Part shown: positions 18,792-26,807 of the stretch, piece after piece
How positions within the stretch are numbered: position 1 is the first letter of the stretch
How the letters are laid out: each line of letters begins with the position of its first letter
DNA from: Pantoea agglomerans
Lineage (GTDB): Bacteria > Pseudomonadota > Gammaproteobacteria > Enterobacterales > Enterobacteriaceae
Assembly (NCBI RefSeq): GCF_021397715.1
Contig: NZ_CP090208.1
Span: forward strand, 248,001-312,000
Length of the DNA: 64,000 bases
Direction: 5' to 3'
Translations under genes and position numbers: made by a program
Notes under the pieces: generated by a model
Told to the model about the DNA's origin: nothing
The model's database searches: none
The model's input: only the letters and a program-made list of their open reading frames with translations

Positions 18792-19802
18792 ATGAATTTA
18801 CAACCGCAAAAAAAACGCCTGACCACCTCGGCAATGATCGCGTCGATAGCCGCAGAGGGACAGCCAACACTCTCAGCACCGTTTGGTCATGCGCTGGTCT
18901 CGCTGGCGCAGCAACGACCGGATGTGGTCGGAATGACGGCGGATTTAAGCAAGTACACTGACCTGCATCTGTTCGCCGACGCTTTTCCGGAACGCTTCTA
19001 TCAGATGGGCATGGCGGAGCAGTTGCTGATGAGCGCAGCGGCTGGCATGGCGCGTGAAGGCTTTACGCCGTTCGTGACGACCTACGCGGTATTTGCGTCA
19101 CGGCGCGCCTATGACTTTATCTGTATGGCTATCGCCGAAGAGAATCTGAATGTCAAAATTGCTTGTGCGCTGCCGGGCTTAACCACCGGCTACGGACCCA
19201 GCCATCAGGCCACGGAAGATGTGGCGATTTTCCGCGGGATGCCCAATCTCACCATCATCGATCCTTGTGATGCGCTGGAGATCAGTCAGGTCGTTCCGGC
19301 TATGGCCGAGCATCAGGGACCGGTTTATCTGCGCCTGCTGCGAGGTAAGGTCCCGCTGGTGCTGGATAAATATGATTACCGCTATCAGCACGGTAAAGCC
19401 CAGCGCCTGCGTGGCGGCAAACATGCGGTGATCATCAGTAGTGGGCTGATGACGATGCGGGCTCTGGAAGCCGCCGAAGCGCTGGAGAAGCAGGGTATTG
19501 AGGTAGGCGTAGTGCATTCACCCGTCATTAAACCGCTGGATGAAGCGACTATTCTGCGCGAAGCCGGTGAGGCGGTTGATGCTAACCGGCTGGTGATCAC
19601 CGCAGAAAATCATTCAATCGTAGGTGGATTAGGGGAAGCCATTGCGGGTCTGCTAATGCGTAACAGCGTGATGCCGCGCTTCAGGCAAATCGCCTTGCCG
19701 GATGCTTTTCTGGCAGCAGGCGCGCTTCCAACGCTGCATGACCGCTATGGCATCTCAACCGAGGCAATGATCAGGCAAATCACCGCCTGGCTGGAGGCGT
19801 AA
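18792..19802 (+). CDS. Transketolase, C-terminal (pyrimidine-binding) subunit
   Basis: Second half of the split transketolase, 336 residues, with the pyrimidine-binding domain and the transketolase C-terminal domain. The catalytic Glu that activates TPP is in YQMGMAEQ, followed by FTPFVTTYAVFASRRAYD. The central YGPSHQATEDVAIFR stretch is typical of transketolase/DXS-type proteins. The frame opens at a TTG at 18774 inside the first subunit gene, but the ATG at 18792 has AGGAG 7 bp upstream. It is the last gene of the operon and has a strong terminator 11 bp after the stop. No sugar kinase gene is in the operon. Confidence 0.92.
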   Translation: MNLQPQKKRLTTSAMIASIAAEGQPTLSAPFGHALVSLAQQRPDVVGMTADLSKYTDLHLFADAFPERFYQMGMAEQLLMSAAAGMAREGFTPFVTTYAVFASRRAYDFICMAIAEENLNVKIACALPGLTTGYGPSHQATEDVAIFRGMPNLTIIDPCDALEISQVVPAMAEHQGPVYLRLLRGKVPLVLDKYDYRYQHGKAQRLRGGKHAVIISSGLMTMRALEAAEALEKQGIEVGVVHSPVIKPLDEATILREAGEAVDANRLVITAENHSIVGGLGEAIAGLLMRNSVMPRFRQIALPDAFLAAGALPTLHDRYGISTEAMIRQITAWLEA

Positions 19803-19812
19803 TCCACAGCAA

Positions 19813-19837
19813 AACCGGGCCTGGCCCGGTTTTTTTT
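19813..19837 (+). terminator. Terminator of the transketolase operon
   Basis: Stem AACCGGGC/GCCCGGTT with loop CTG, followed by a T run (19830-19837). Canonical rho-independent terminator just after the operon. Confidence 0.92.
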
Positions 19838-20015
19838 CATCTTAAAAACAGTCGTAGCCGGGGCGAAGCTGAATCAGCGCTGCCTTCTGCTGATTGCAGT
19901 GGTCAGCGAATCGGGTCCGCCAGTGATCGTGATAAGAGTGAAGCGCCAGCGGCTCCCGTGTTCGCATCCCGCCTGATAAAATTATCGCTATCCGATAAAA
20001 GCTAAAAACTGGCTA

Positions 20016-20032
20016 TTCACTGTAAACAGTAT
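20016..20032 (+). repeat. Iteron-like sequence
   Basis: TTCACTGTAAACAGTAT differs from the origin iteron consensus TTCACTGTAATCAGTAA at two positions. It lies 3.7 kb outside the main iteron field. Confidence 0.4.
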
Positions 20033-20269
20033 CCAGCCCGGACCCGTGGTTCGCTACCGGCAGGACGGCAAGCAATCGGGGCAGAAGAGGTTATCTGGCA
20101 TCGGTGATATCCCTGTTTACCGATCGCAGTGAATGGGAGATCAGGCGCTGCTATCTCAACTCATATCCTGAATGCGTGGTAAGCATGACAATGCGCTGGT
20201 AACCTGAAAGTCGATGAAACCTGTTAAAAAAGTGCTGACATAAAAACCTGTTTCATCAACGGGAAAAAA

Positions 20270-20294
20270 GTTATCCACTTTTTCTGTGGATAAC
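20270..20294. promoter_or_regulatory. Inverted repeat of two DnaA-box-like sequences
   Basis: GTTATCCAC at 20270-20278 and GTGGATAAC at 20286-20294 form a perfect 9-bp inverted repeat. The right arm contains TGTGGATAA, an exact consensus DnaA box (TTATCCACA) on the minus strand. Role in replication is possible but unproven. Confidence 0.5.
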
Positions 20295-20414
20295 TGAGGG
20301 ATATTTTCTGAGTATCTTTTTTTACCCCGGTTTGTTGCGCTTCTGGCTGACCGGTACCGCTTAACCTGAGGCTGTTTTCCAGAGACCTGTTGCCAATAGA
20401 TTGGCCGGAATGGC

Positions 20415-20443
20415 CTGAAATTCTGGCGATTTCAGGCTGAAAT
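20415..20443. other. parS: P1-like parS site
   Basis: Three A-box-like heptamers (CTGAAAT at 20415, ATTTCAG at 20429, CTGAAAT at 20437) and one B-box hexamer TGGCGA (20424-20429), arranged as in P1 parS. Likely binding site for the ParB encoded just upstream. Confidence 0.7.
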
Positions 20444-21020
20444 CCTTCTGATTATTGGAATTAAATCAATATTTTATCTATGAAATCCATCTGGCGCGGC
20501 GTTTGGCTTCCGAACGTCAGAGGTGCGCAAACAAGCGCTGAGCCGTCTGGTCGTGCGTTAAGGAACCTGAAGTAAAAATTGATTGGTTACTAATGAACCA
20601 GCGTTAGGATTAATGATGTTGCATTGTCATCTTTAGTGAGTGACCGGCAAGCTGGCACGTTAATAACTCATCTTCATGATTCAATGAATAGCCCCGGTCA
20701 TAGAGGCTTCACTTTTGACTGTGTCATCCGCTGACAGGATTTCCCCGCAATGCTGGCATCAGTGCATTGGTTCTTTCATCACTTTGAACTGCTGGCCTGC
20801 ATCATCTTTGCCGTAAGAGTTAAAGCAGCCGACCATCGTTGCTTTAACGATCAAGACCAAAAGCGTAAATCATCGCTGATTCTAAACGGTGGCGTTAGTA
20901 GCCAATGTCAGCGAAATTTCAGGCAAAAAACACAGCGATTTCATGCGAAGTTTTGACGGTGATAAATTGGCTTTATCTATATTTAACAACAAGTTAGATT
21001 TGAAATTTTCGATGATTTTC

Positions 21021-21056
21021 TGGCGATTTCAGCCTGAAATTCGGCTGAAATCGCTG
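21021..21056. other. parS: P1-like parS site nearest parB
   Basis: Hexamer TGGCGA (21021-21026), heptamers ATTTCAG (21026-21032), CTGAAAT (21034-21040) and CTGAAAT (21045-21051), then TCGCTG, a degenerate B box. This is the richest of three such sites and lies 360 bp downstream of parB, the place of the centromere in P1. Confidence 0.75.
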
Positions 21057-21076
21057 TAGCCAAGGTATTTCCCGTC

Positions 21077-21098
21077 AAAAAACCCGCTCTGAAGAGCG
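21077..21098 (-). terminator. Terminator-like hairpin on the minus strand
   Basis: Read on the minus strand: CGCTC-TTCA-GAGCG followed by GGTTTTTT. It may back up the parAB terminator upstream of it. Confidence 0.5.
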
Positions 21099-21316
21099 AA
21101 TAGTGATCAGTTAAACGACAGGTGATAACGCAGAGTGGTACCGCTGGTGCAGAAGTCCACGCCGGGAAGCATGGAGAGTTCGGGAACGGGAAAAAGGGTC
21201 GATCGCCGAACGGTGGGTCGGCATGACGTCAAAGCCAAAAATAAAGAGTGAGCGGCACGAGCACGGCCCGGCAGCAGCAGAAGCGCTCAGGCCTGCACCC
21301 CGGCACGCGCGCGCAG

Positions 21317-21347
21317 AAAAAAAGCTGCCACGTTTGACCGTGACAGC
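21317..21347 (-). terminator. Terminator of the parAB operon
   Basis: Read on the minus strand: stem GCTGTCACG/CGTGGCAGC (one G-T pair), loop GTCAAA, then seven T. It lies 68 bp downstream of the parB stop. Confidence 0.85.
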
Positions 21348-21414
21348 CTTTGCAAATTTAACCTTAACTGACGAGCATTCGCTCTGAAGCGTTGGTTTTT
21401 TAACGGATGAAGCG

Positions 21415-22386
21415 TTAACGGGCGAGATATTTTTTCAGCGTCTCCGCAATGACTTTATCCAGCTCTTCCTGCAGCTCTTTTGACTGTCGGTTGAACTCAT
21501 AGCTGAACATCCGGCCACGAACTTTTTTGCGGGCGAAGCGATCCTTGTCTGCAAATGACCAAAGCGTCGTTGCCTGGGTTTTGTCTTTCTCAGGCTCTTT
21601 CATCAACGTCTGGCTGCCCTGGCGAATCAGACGCAGGATGTGATTTTTGAGCTCATCCTCAGCCAGGCCTTCACGCGCACAGACCACATCAATCTCCATA
21701 GAGATCGAATCAATCAGTGCTTCTACAGTTTGTCCGGACTCGCTCAACTTATCGGCCGCCTGTAACAGCGCTTTATAGTCCGGATAGGTGAGTTCAGAAT
21801 GATTAGGAAACAGTGAAATCAAATCAGAGGGTACGCTGGCCGCCTGCAACGCGCGCGTTACTTTGGCCTGAGATAAGCCCTGATTTTCGGCAATCTCTTT
21901 CTGCGACAGACCACCTTCTTTTAGCGTTAACAGGCGCATCCCGACTTCACGCAGGTTATGTTCACGCGCAGTCTGGATATCCTGTGCCAGACGACGCGCT
22001 TCCTCTGCGCTGATTTCAGCGTCACTGATCAGAACATCCAGACCCGTTTTGCAATAAATAGCCGCAGCACGACGGCGTGAACCATCCAGGATCTCAATGC
22101 GGTCATTGCGTATGATGCCGATAGCCGGGAAAAACTGTTGCAGCTTGATAGTGCGAATGATGTCACGCAGCGAATCCGGCGTGAGCCCGGCCTGGTCACG
22201 GCCGTTCGTTTCCATCGTGACGAATGTTTTCGTTTCGACTTCATTTGCCGCAATGCGCTCAAAGCGAAACAGCGCACGTTTACCGGTGGCCAGCACAAAG
22301 GTCTGGCTGTGCTGTTCATCACTCTTATCATTTTCCAGCGGCGTCTGGCTGAAGGTTCTGCCAATCGTAATTCTTTTTGCGCTCAT
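21415..22386 (-). CDS. parB: Plasmid partition protein ParB (P1 type)
   Basis: Centromere-binding protein of 323 residues, colinear with P1/P7 ParB (about 333). It binds parS, spreads on DNA and stimulates the ParA ATPase for plasmid segregation. Visible landmarks: N-terminal ITIGRTF, the NGRDQAGLTP block, the DGSRRRAAAI motif (101-110), a helix-turn-helix (about 159-181, GLSQKEIAENQGLSQAKVTRAL), and the C-terminal dimerisation/B-box region (DKDRFARKKVRGR, SKELQEELD), all of which recall P1 ParB. It starts 7 bp after parA with TGAGG before the ATG, so it is the second gene of the parAB operon. Confidence 0.96.
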   Translation of the reverse strand: MSAKRITIGRTFSQTPLENDKSDEQHSQTFVLATGKRALFRFERIAANEVETKTFVTMETNGRDQAGLTPDSLRDIIRTIKLQQFFPAIGIIRNDRIEILDGSRRRAAAIYCKTGLDVLISDAEISAEEARRLAQDIQTAREHNLREVGMRLLTLKEGGLSQKEIAENQGLSQAKVTRALQAASVPSDLISLFPNHSELTYPDYKALLQAADKLSESGQTVEALIDSISMEIDVVCAREGLAEDELKNHILRLIRQGSQTLMKEPEKDKTQATTLWSFADKDRFARKKVRGRMFSYEFNRQSKELQEELDKVIAETLKKYLAR

Positions 22387-22393
22387 ACAAACC

Positions 22394-23593
22394 TCAGTTC
22401 AGGCGAATAAATTCGATACGGTCAAATACCGCTTTAGCAAAATCCTCAGCAGCTGAGCGCGCATTTTTCAGCGCTTCGCTACTGCCGACATAGGTCGAAG
22501 GATTTGCCGAGATTACGGTGTCGAATGACTCACCGCACCGTTCGAAGCCGTCAAGGCGGGGAAGGGCTGCGTCCAGCATGTCGCCACCGAAGATTTCCTT
22601 GGCGAGGCTGTGGCACAGTTTGTGGTCCGCCTTGTTAGAGAGTTTCGACATAAAGCCGATGTTGCCCTGCAGGCGACAGGTCGCGCCCGAGTCTTCGATG
22701 ATGCCAATCAACTCCGGTAAACGGGTCAGATACTTCAGAGTTGAATGGAAATCGACCTGAGCAGGCGGCACCGGCGTCATCAGGAGATCCGACGCAGCAA
22801 TGGCGTTCTTCAGAAACGCATCCAGATGTGGACCACTATCAATGAAGATAAAGTCGTAATCTTTCTTCAATTTAGCAATAACGTTGTCATACAACACGGA
22901 ATGGACGTTTTGCCCAGGCAGATGTTCAGCGCACAGCTCGTCCCAGCGTGAGGCAATAAACGCATCGTCGATTGAAGCGGGCAACACATCAACGCCCGGA
23001 ATAATCGACGGCACGATAAATTCATTCACCAGCTCATCACGGGTGACGTTCTGCAGCATCGCCTGGGCCGCCGTAGCTTCGACCAGACCGACTGAACGTT
23101 CATGATTCAGAAACATGGTAGCGGACGATTGCGGATCGAGATCAATCACCAGAATACGCAAATCTTCAAATAAAAGATGAGGATGCGCGCGCAGCGCATG
23201 TGCCAGCGAAACGGTTGATACGGTCTTAGAGACGCCACCTTTAAGGTTACCGACAAACAGGGTATAAGCGTCGGTATGGCGGTCGCGATACTTAGGTACG
23301 CCACGATGGTGATAGATATCGATGATATTCTGAATCGACATCGCGTACTTTACTGACGATCCGGCTGCACGCTTATCGAACTGATAGCCGCTCTCCTCCA
23401 TCTCGTTAACCGCATAATCCACACTGGCTCGGGTCAATTTAGGCAACTTGGCTAACGCCGCTTTGGCATAGACCTGATAATAAGTGTTTTCATGTAACTC
23501 TTGTTTTTGCGCCTGAATTTGCTCGGTAAGGCTTAACAACATGCGTTCTGAACGCTGCGCCACCTTCATTACCTGCTTATCATCGTTAGCCAT
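22394..23593 (-). CDS. parA: Plasmid partition ATPase ParA (type Ia)
   Basis: Walker-type ATPase that drives plasmid segregation and, in this class, also represses its own operon. It has 399 residues from the ATG at 23593 (P1 ParA has 398); an upstream in-frame ATG at 23608 has no ribosome binding site, while 23593 has CGGAGC. The long N-terminal region (1-105) with a helix-turn-helix (around 45-95) marks type Ia. The deviant Walker A motif KGGVSKT is at 118-124; Walker A' and B are in VIDLDPQSSAT and FIFIDSGPH. It is cotranscribed with parB. An operator in 23594-23765 is expected, but I could not define it. Confidence 0.96.
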   Translation of the reverse strand: MANDDKQVMKVAQRSERMLLSLTEQIQAQKQELHENTYYQVYAKAALAKLPKLTRASVDYAVNEMEESGYQFDKRAAGSSVKYAMSIQNIIDIYHHRGVPKYRDRHTDAYTLFVGNLKGGVSKTVSTVSLAHALRAHPHLLFEDLRILVIDLDPQSSATMFLNHERSVGLVEATAAQAMLQNVTRDELVNEFIVPSIIPGVDVLPASIDDAFIASRWDELCAEHLPGQNVHSVLYDNVIAKLKKDYDFIFIDSGPHLDAFLKNAIAASDLLMTPVPPAQVDFHSTLKYLTRLPELIGIIEDSGATCRLQGNIGFMSKLSNKADHKLCHSLAKEIFGGDMLDAALPRLDGFERCGESFDTVISANPSTYVGSSEALKNARSAAEDFAKAVFDRIEFIRLN

Positions 23594-23850
23594 AGTTGCT
23601 CCGGACATGTAGGATTTATGACTTTATACAGAAATCCTGCACATGAGGCAATAATTTATCCTGTCAACGTAATCTGCGTATCTGTGTAGTCAGAGTGGTT
23701 ATGGTGAGGTTCATCACATTATTTTTACATTACTGTCTGTATCGGCGCGTTCTCACAGACCGAAACGTTCACTGTAATCAGTAAAACACTGGCAGAACAT
23801 TCACTGTAATCAGTAAAAGGTCAGGCAACGGGCAGAACGCGGGCGGGATA

Positions 23851-23910
23851 GCGGATGGTTGGACAGAGTCGCGGATGGTTGGACAGAGTCGCGGATGGTT
23901 GGGCAAGAGA
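23851..23910 (+). repeat. Three tandem 20-bp repeats
   Basis: Unit GCGGATGGTTGGACAGAGTC at 23851 and 23871, with a diverged third copy (GCGGATGGTTGGGCAAGAGA) at 23891. Function unknown; it lies between iterons. Confidence 0.85.
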
Positions 23911-24568
23911 GAGCTGGATAAGGGCACGCAGTTGCTGGCTGATATGATAAAAACATTCACTGTAATCAGCAGACCCTAAGGAAGTCTGTTGTGATCTTTA
24001 AAGGATGGTTATGAAAAGAAAAGGGTGGGGCCGCAGATTTTGTCTGAACCATCATCAGCTGAACGCAGGGTAATGAGCCGGGATGGCGCAGGTGTTCAAC
24101 CAAGTGTCTGCTGTAACGTTCACTGTAATCAGTGAAACAGACCAATGGCGTTGCAGAGAAAGGTTCCATGACATCAACCCCAAACGTTCACTGTAGTCAG
24201 TAGTTTCTCACTTCTGGTTTGGCTTATTTCCTCAAGGCGACGCAAACATTCACTGTAATCAGTAAAATTGAGCCTGAACGCTGCAGTTTGGTTAATTGCC
24301 AGCCACAGTACAACTGACTCGCGTCGGGATAGAGATGCTGAACGGTGAACAAACCTACAAACATTCACTATAATCAGTAGCGCAGTAGCCGGAGGCTGAC
24401 TCAGCGTTCACTATAATCAGTAAAAAGCGCGCCCCGAGCATAACGTTCACTGTAGTCAGTAAACCGCATACGGCCAACCTGCTTTCCTGTTGCGGCAAAG
24501 TTGATGCGATGCTGACCGCACTCTGAATGCCTGGCCGGGTAGGGCGGATACTACTCTGGCGGCGCCAG

Positions 24569-24897
24569 GCCCTGCGTTCTGAGCCCTGCGTTCTGAGCCC
24601 TGCGTTCTGAGCCCTGCGTTCTGAGCCCTGCGTTCTGAGCCCTGCGTTCTTAGCCCTGCGCCCTGCGCCCTGCGCCCTGAGCCCTGCGTCCTGAGCCTTG
24701 CGTCCTGAGCCTTGCGTCCTGAGCCTTGCGTCCTGAGCCCTGCGTTCTGAGCCTTGCTTCCTGAGCCTTGCTTCCTGAGCCTTGCTTCCTGAGCCTTGCG
24801 TCCTGAGCCTTGCGTCCTGAGCCTTGCCTCCTGAGCCTTGCGTCCTGAGCCCTGCGTTCTGAGCCCTGAGCCCTGCGTTCTGAGCCCTGAGCCCTGC
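24569..24897. repeat. Heptamer minisatellite (47 units)
   Basis: 329 bp made of 47 seven-base units, mainly GCCCTGC alternating with GTTCTGA and variants (GTCCTGA, GCCTTGC, CTTCTGA type). Seven is not a multiple of three, so each frame cycles through the same seven-residue motif (LRTQGSG-like on the minus strand). Long open frames therefore arise without coding selection. Such arrays change length by slippage. Confidence 0.92.
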
Positions 24898-25691
24898 ACC
24901 AATAGCGCATTATTCATTAAGGATGCGGCAAAGCAGGCATGACTCGCTTAATTGCAGCAACCGCCTTCTGAGCGCAGCGTCGCCTGGTCAGGGCTGCGAT
25001 AGCGATCAGTAAGCCCGCCTCTCACGCTTTCATCCCGATACTGACTGCAGTCAACAACCCGATCTGCCCGTGGTCTTTCAGAGACTACTACGCTGCAAAC
25101 ATTCACTGTAATCAGCAACACGTTCACTGTAATCAGCCAGCCATTCTGAGCACCCGCTCGTGCCACCAGAAAACATCGCAGTCTGGCTTGCGTGACCAGC
25201 CTGACAAGGCGAAGAGGAACGTTCACTGTAATCAGTAATCCGTTTCCACAGTTGCAGAGCTGAAAAACAGCCTAACCCCAATGCCAGCCGCTCTTCATTG
25301 CCACCAGCGGTTTGACCCGATACTTCAGGTGTTCACTGTAATCAGCAATTCTGCGAACCCTGTCACGTTTGTCACTGATTGCGCTGTAAAAACAGGGTTG
25401 TGAGCGTAATGCTCATCCCATACCGCACAGATTTTTTATAATTATTATTTTTCAATGATTTAGAATTAAGTGTTCACTGTAGCGAGTAATATGGCGTGTT
25501 AAAGCGTTCACTTTAATCAGTAAACAGCCTTGAGTCGTCAGGCACGTTCACTGTAATCAGTAAAACAGTTAAACGCAGCGATAAGGTAATCACCAATATA
25601 TTGAAGTGAGCACTAACTAACATGCAAATTACTGTTACATATGGAATTTAAAAAGGGGTAGCGCCAGATACGTATCTCGCCATAGCGGCGA

Positions 25692-25830
25692 CTGCTGAAT
25701 ACAGTGAACGTTACTGATTGCAGTGAACAGGGGGAAGGATGCTGATTACAGTGAACAGCTGAATCTGGCATGCAGTGTCACTTTCAGGCGGGAAGTGACA
25801 CTGCAACGCGCGGGTACTGATTACAGTGAA
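25692..25830 (-). repeat. Minus-orientation iterons downstream of repA (four copies)
   Basis: Copies at 25692-25708, 25711-25727, 25739-25755 and 25814-25830 read ACTGATTACAGTGAA or variants. They have the same orientation as the array upstream of repA and the opposite orientation to the 23.8-25.6 kb field. Confidence 0.88.
25771..25805. repeat. Long inverted repeat beside repA
   Basis: TGCAGTGTCACTT (25771-25783) and AAGTGACACTGCA (25793-25805): perfect 13-bp arms around a 9-base loop, 35 bp downstream of the repA stop. There is no T run in either direction, so it is not a classical terminator. It could end repA mRNA by another route or bind a protein. Confidence 0.75.
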
Positions 25831-25839
25831 TAGCAGAGG

Positions 25840-26769
25840 CTACTCGTCAAATTCAATCTCATCCAGCGAATCGATGCTCTCAAGATTGCTGATACCATCA
25901 AGTTTCGGGGTACGGCTATGGATGATGAAGAAGACCGAGCGGCCACGCTTCACCTCAGAATAATCAAGATAGCCAATCTCTTTCAGTTGTTCCATTGCGC
26001 GTCGTACCACATGATTCTGCGTGGTGGTCTTGGAACCCAGGTTCAGACGCATCCGCAAGCGGGCAAGGGAGATAGGTGCAGGATTAGTCGGCAGGCTTTC
26101 AAGAAAAGTATAGAGCGCCTGAGCAGACTCTTTACGCTTGAGCCGTGATATCGCCCGGAGCTGCAATAACACCTTGTGATCGAAATTATAGAGCTCAAAC
26201 AGCTTGGGGTCCGCCTGGATACGCACGATATCCTTTTCGCGATCGTAATAGGCCGACTGCACAAGGTGGGTATGATACGCCTTGCCGTTGCCTTCAAAGG
26301 ATAAGGTATTGGTTGCAATGCGGCGTAATGAAGCATCCAGACGCTTACGCAATGCGGCAGAGGAGTTGGCAGAAGGGATGCCGCACATCTTCACAAAATC
26401 GATAAACGGCAGCGTCACCGTGTCGCCTTTGGTCGGATAACGTGAAAACGACTGGATGATGCCAGCCCAGGTTTTAAAATCGTTATCCATATCCAGCCGC
26501 GCGCCGGTGATGGTAATCTTTTCATACCCTTCAGCTTTAACCAGCGACAGATTCTTCAGCTCTTTGGTGGCGTCCGTTGATGCCATGGCACCGGATTTGC
26601 CGCGCGCTGTCGATTTCAGCGTCGGAACAAACAATCCGAGCCGCATTAAAGCAACAGGCTGAACCGTATTATTCTTGTTGGGATGAAGCTGAATAACTTC
26701 ACCGCTGTTTTTGGTCACCGACAGAAAAGGTTCTAGTAACGCTTTGTTTTCACTATCTTTATCTGCCAT
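25840..26769 (-). CDS. repA: RepFIB-type replication initiator RepA
   Basis: Plasmid replication initiator of 309 residues, a member of the Rep_3-type winged-helix family close to IncFIB RepA. Recognisable blocks: NNTVQPVALMRLGLFVPTLK near the N-terminus, TGARLDMDNDFKTWAGI, LPFIDFVKMCGIPS, THLVQSAYYD, LFELYNFDHKVLLQL, ESAQALYTFLESLP and VRRAMEQLKEIGYLDY. It should bind the iterons on both sides of the gene to start replication and to repress its own promoter. The C-terminus (DSLDEIEFDE) is acidic and shorter than in IncFIB RepA of F-like plasmids. This replicon type is usual for large Pantoea plasmids. Confidence 0.95.
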   Translation of the reverse strand: MADKDSENKALLEPFLSVTKNSGEVIQLHPNKNNTVQPVALMRLGLFVPTLKSTARGKSGAMASTDATKELKNLSLVKAEGYEKITITGARLDMDNDFKTWAGIIQSFSRYPTKGDTVTLPFIDFVKMCGIPSANSSAALRKRLDASLRRIATNTLSFEGNGKAYHTHLVQSAYYDREKDIVRIQADPKLFELYNFDHKVLLQLRAISRLKRKESAQALYTFLESLPTNPAPISLARLRMRLNLGSKTTTQNHVVRRAMEQLKEIGYLDYSEVKRGRSVFFIIHSRTPKLDGISNLESIDSLDEIEFDE

Positions 26770-26807
26770 AGCTTGAGATCTTCATTCTGTGGATGAAAGG
26801 GATCGTT

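Larger units (their letters stand above)
19838..21316. other. Non-coding partition/maintenance region
   Basis: About 1.5 kb without a convincing gene; a 68-codon plus-strand frame (20750-20956) has no recognisable domain. It contains an iteron-like sequence (20016-20032), a possible decayed transposase fragment (about 20040-20200), an inverted pair of DnaA-box-like sequences (20270-20294), two parS-like sites (20415-20443 and 21021-21056) and a minus-strand terminator-like hairpin (21077-21098). Its position downstream of parB is where P1 also keeps its centromere. Confidence 0.6.
23768..25563 (+). repeat. Field of plus-orientation iterons (about 16 copies)
   Basis: Consensus TTCACTGTAATCAGTAA. 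Copies start at 23768, 23800, 23956, 24119, 24187, 24249, 24364, 24407, 24446, 25102, 25123, 25222, 25332, 25473, 25507 and 25547. Spacing is irregular except 25102/25123 (21 bp). Variants are mainly GTAGTCAG, CTATAATC and CAGCA ends. In RepFIB replicons repeats downstream of repA take part in copy-number control and incompatibility. Confidence 0.9.
23594..25839. other. Iteron and minisatellite region between parA and repA
   Basis: 2.2 kb with no convincing gene. It holds sixteen plus-orientation iterons (23768-25563), four minus-orientation iterons (25692-25830), three copies of a 20-bp repeat (23851-23910), a 47-unit heptamer repeat (24569-24897) and a 13-bp-arm inverted repeat (25771-25805). 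Open frames through the heptamer repeat are a by-product of the repeat and are not called as genes. Confidence 0.8.

Noticed and set aside
20750..20956. 68-codon frame in the partition region
   Set aside because: No ribosome binding site, no domain, and it lies in repeat-rich non-coding DNA.
24456..24917. Minus-strand 153-codon frame encoding LRTQGSG-type repeats
   Set aside because: It is produced by the heptamer minisatellite, which keeps all frames open. There is no ribosome binding site or non-repeat domain.
23761..25563. CRISPR array
   Set aside because: The direct repeats are 17-20 bp with very irregular spacing and mixed orientation, next to repA. They are iterons, and no cas genes are present.
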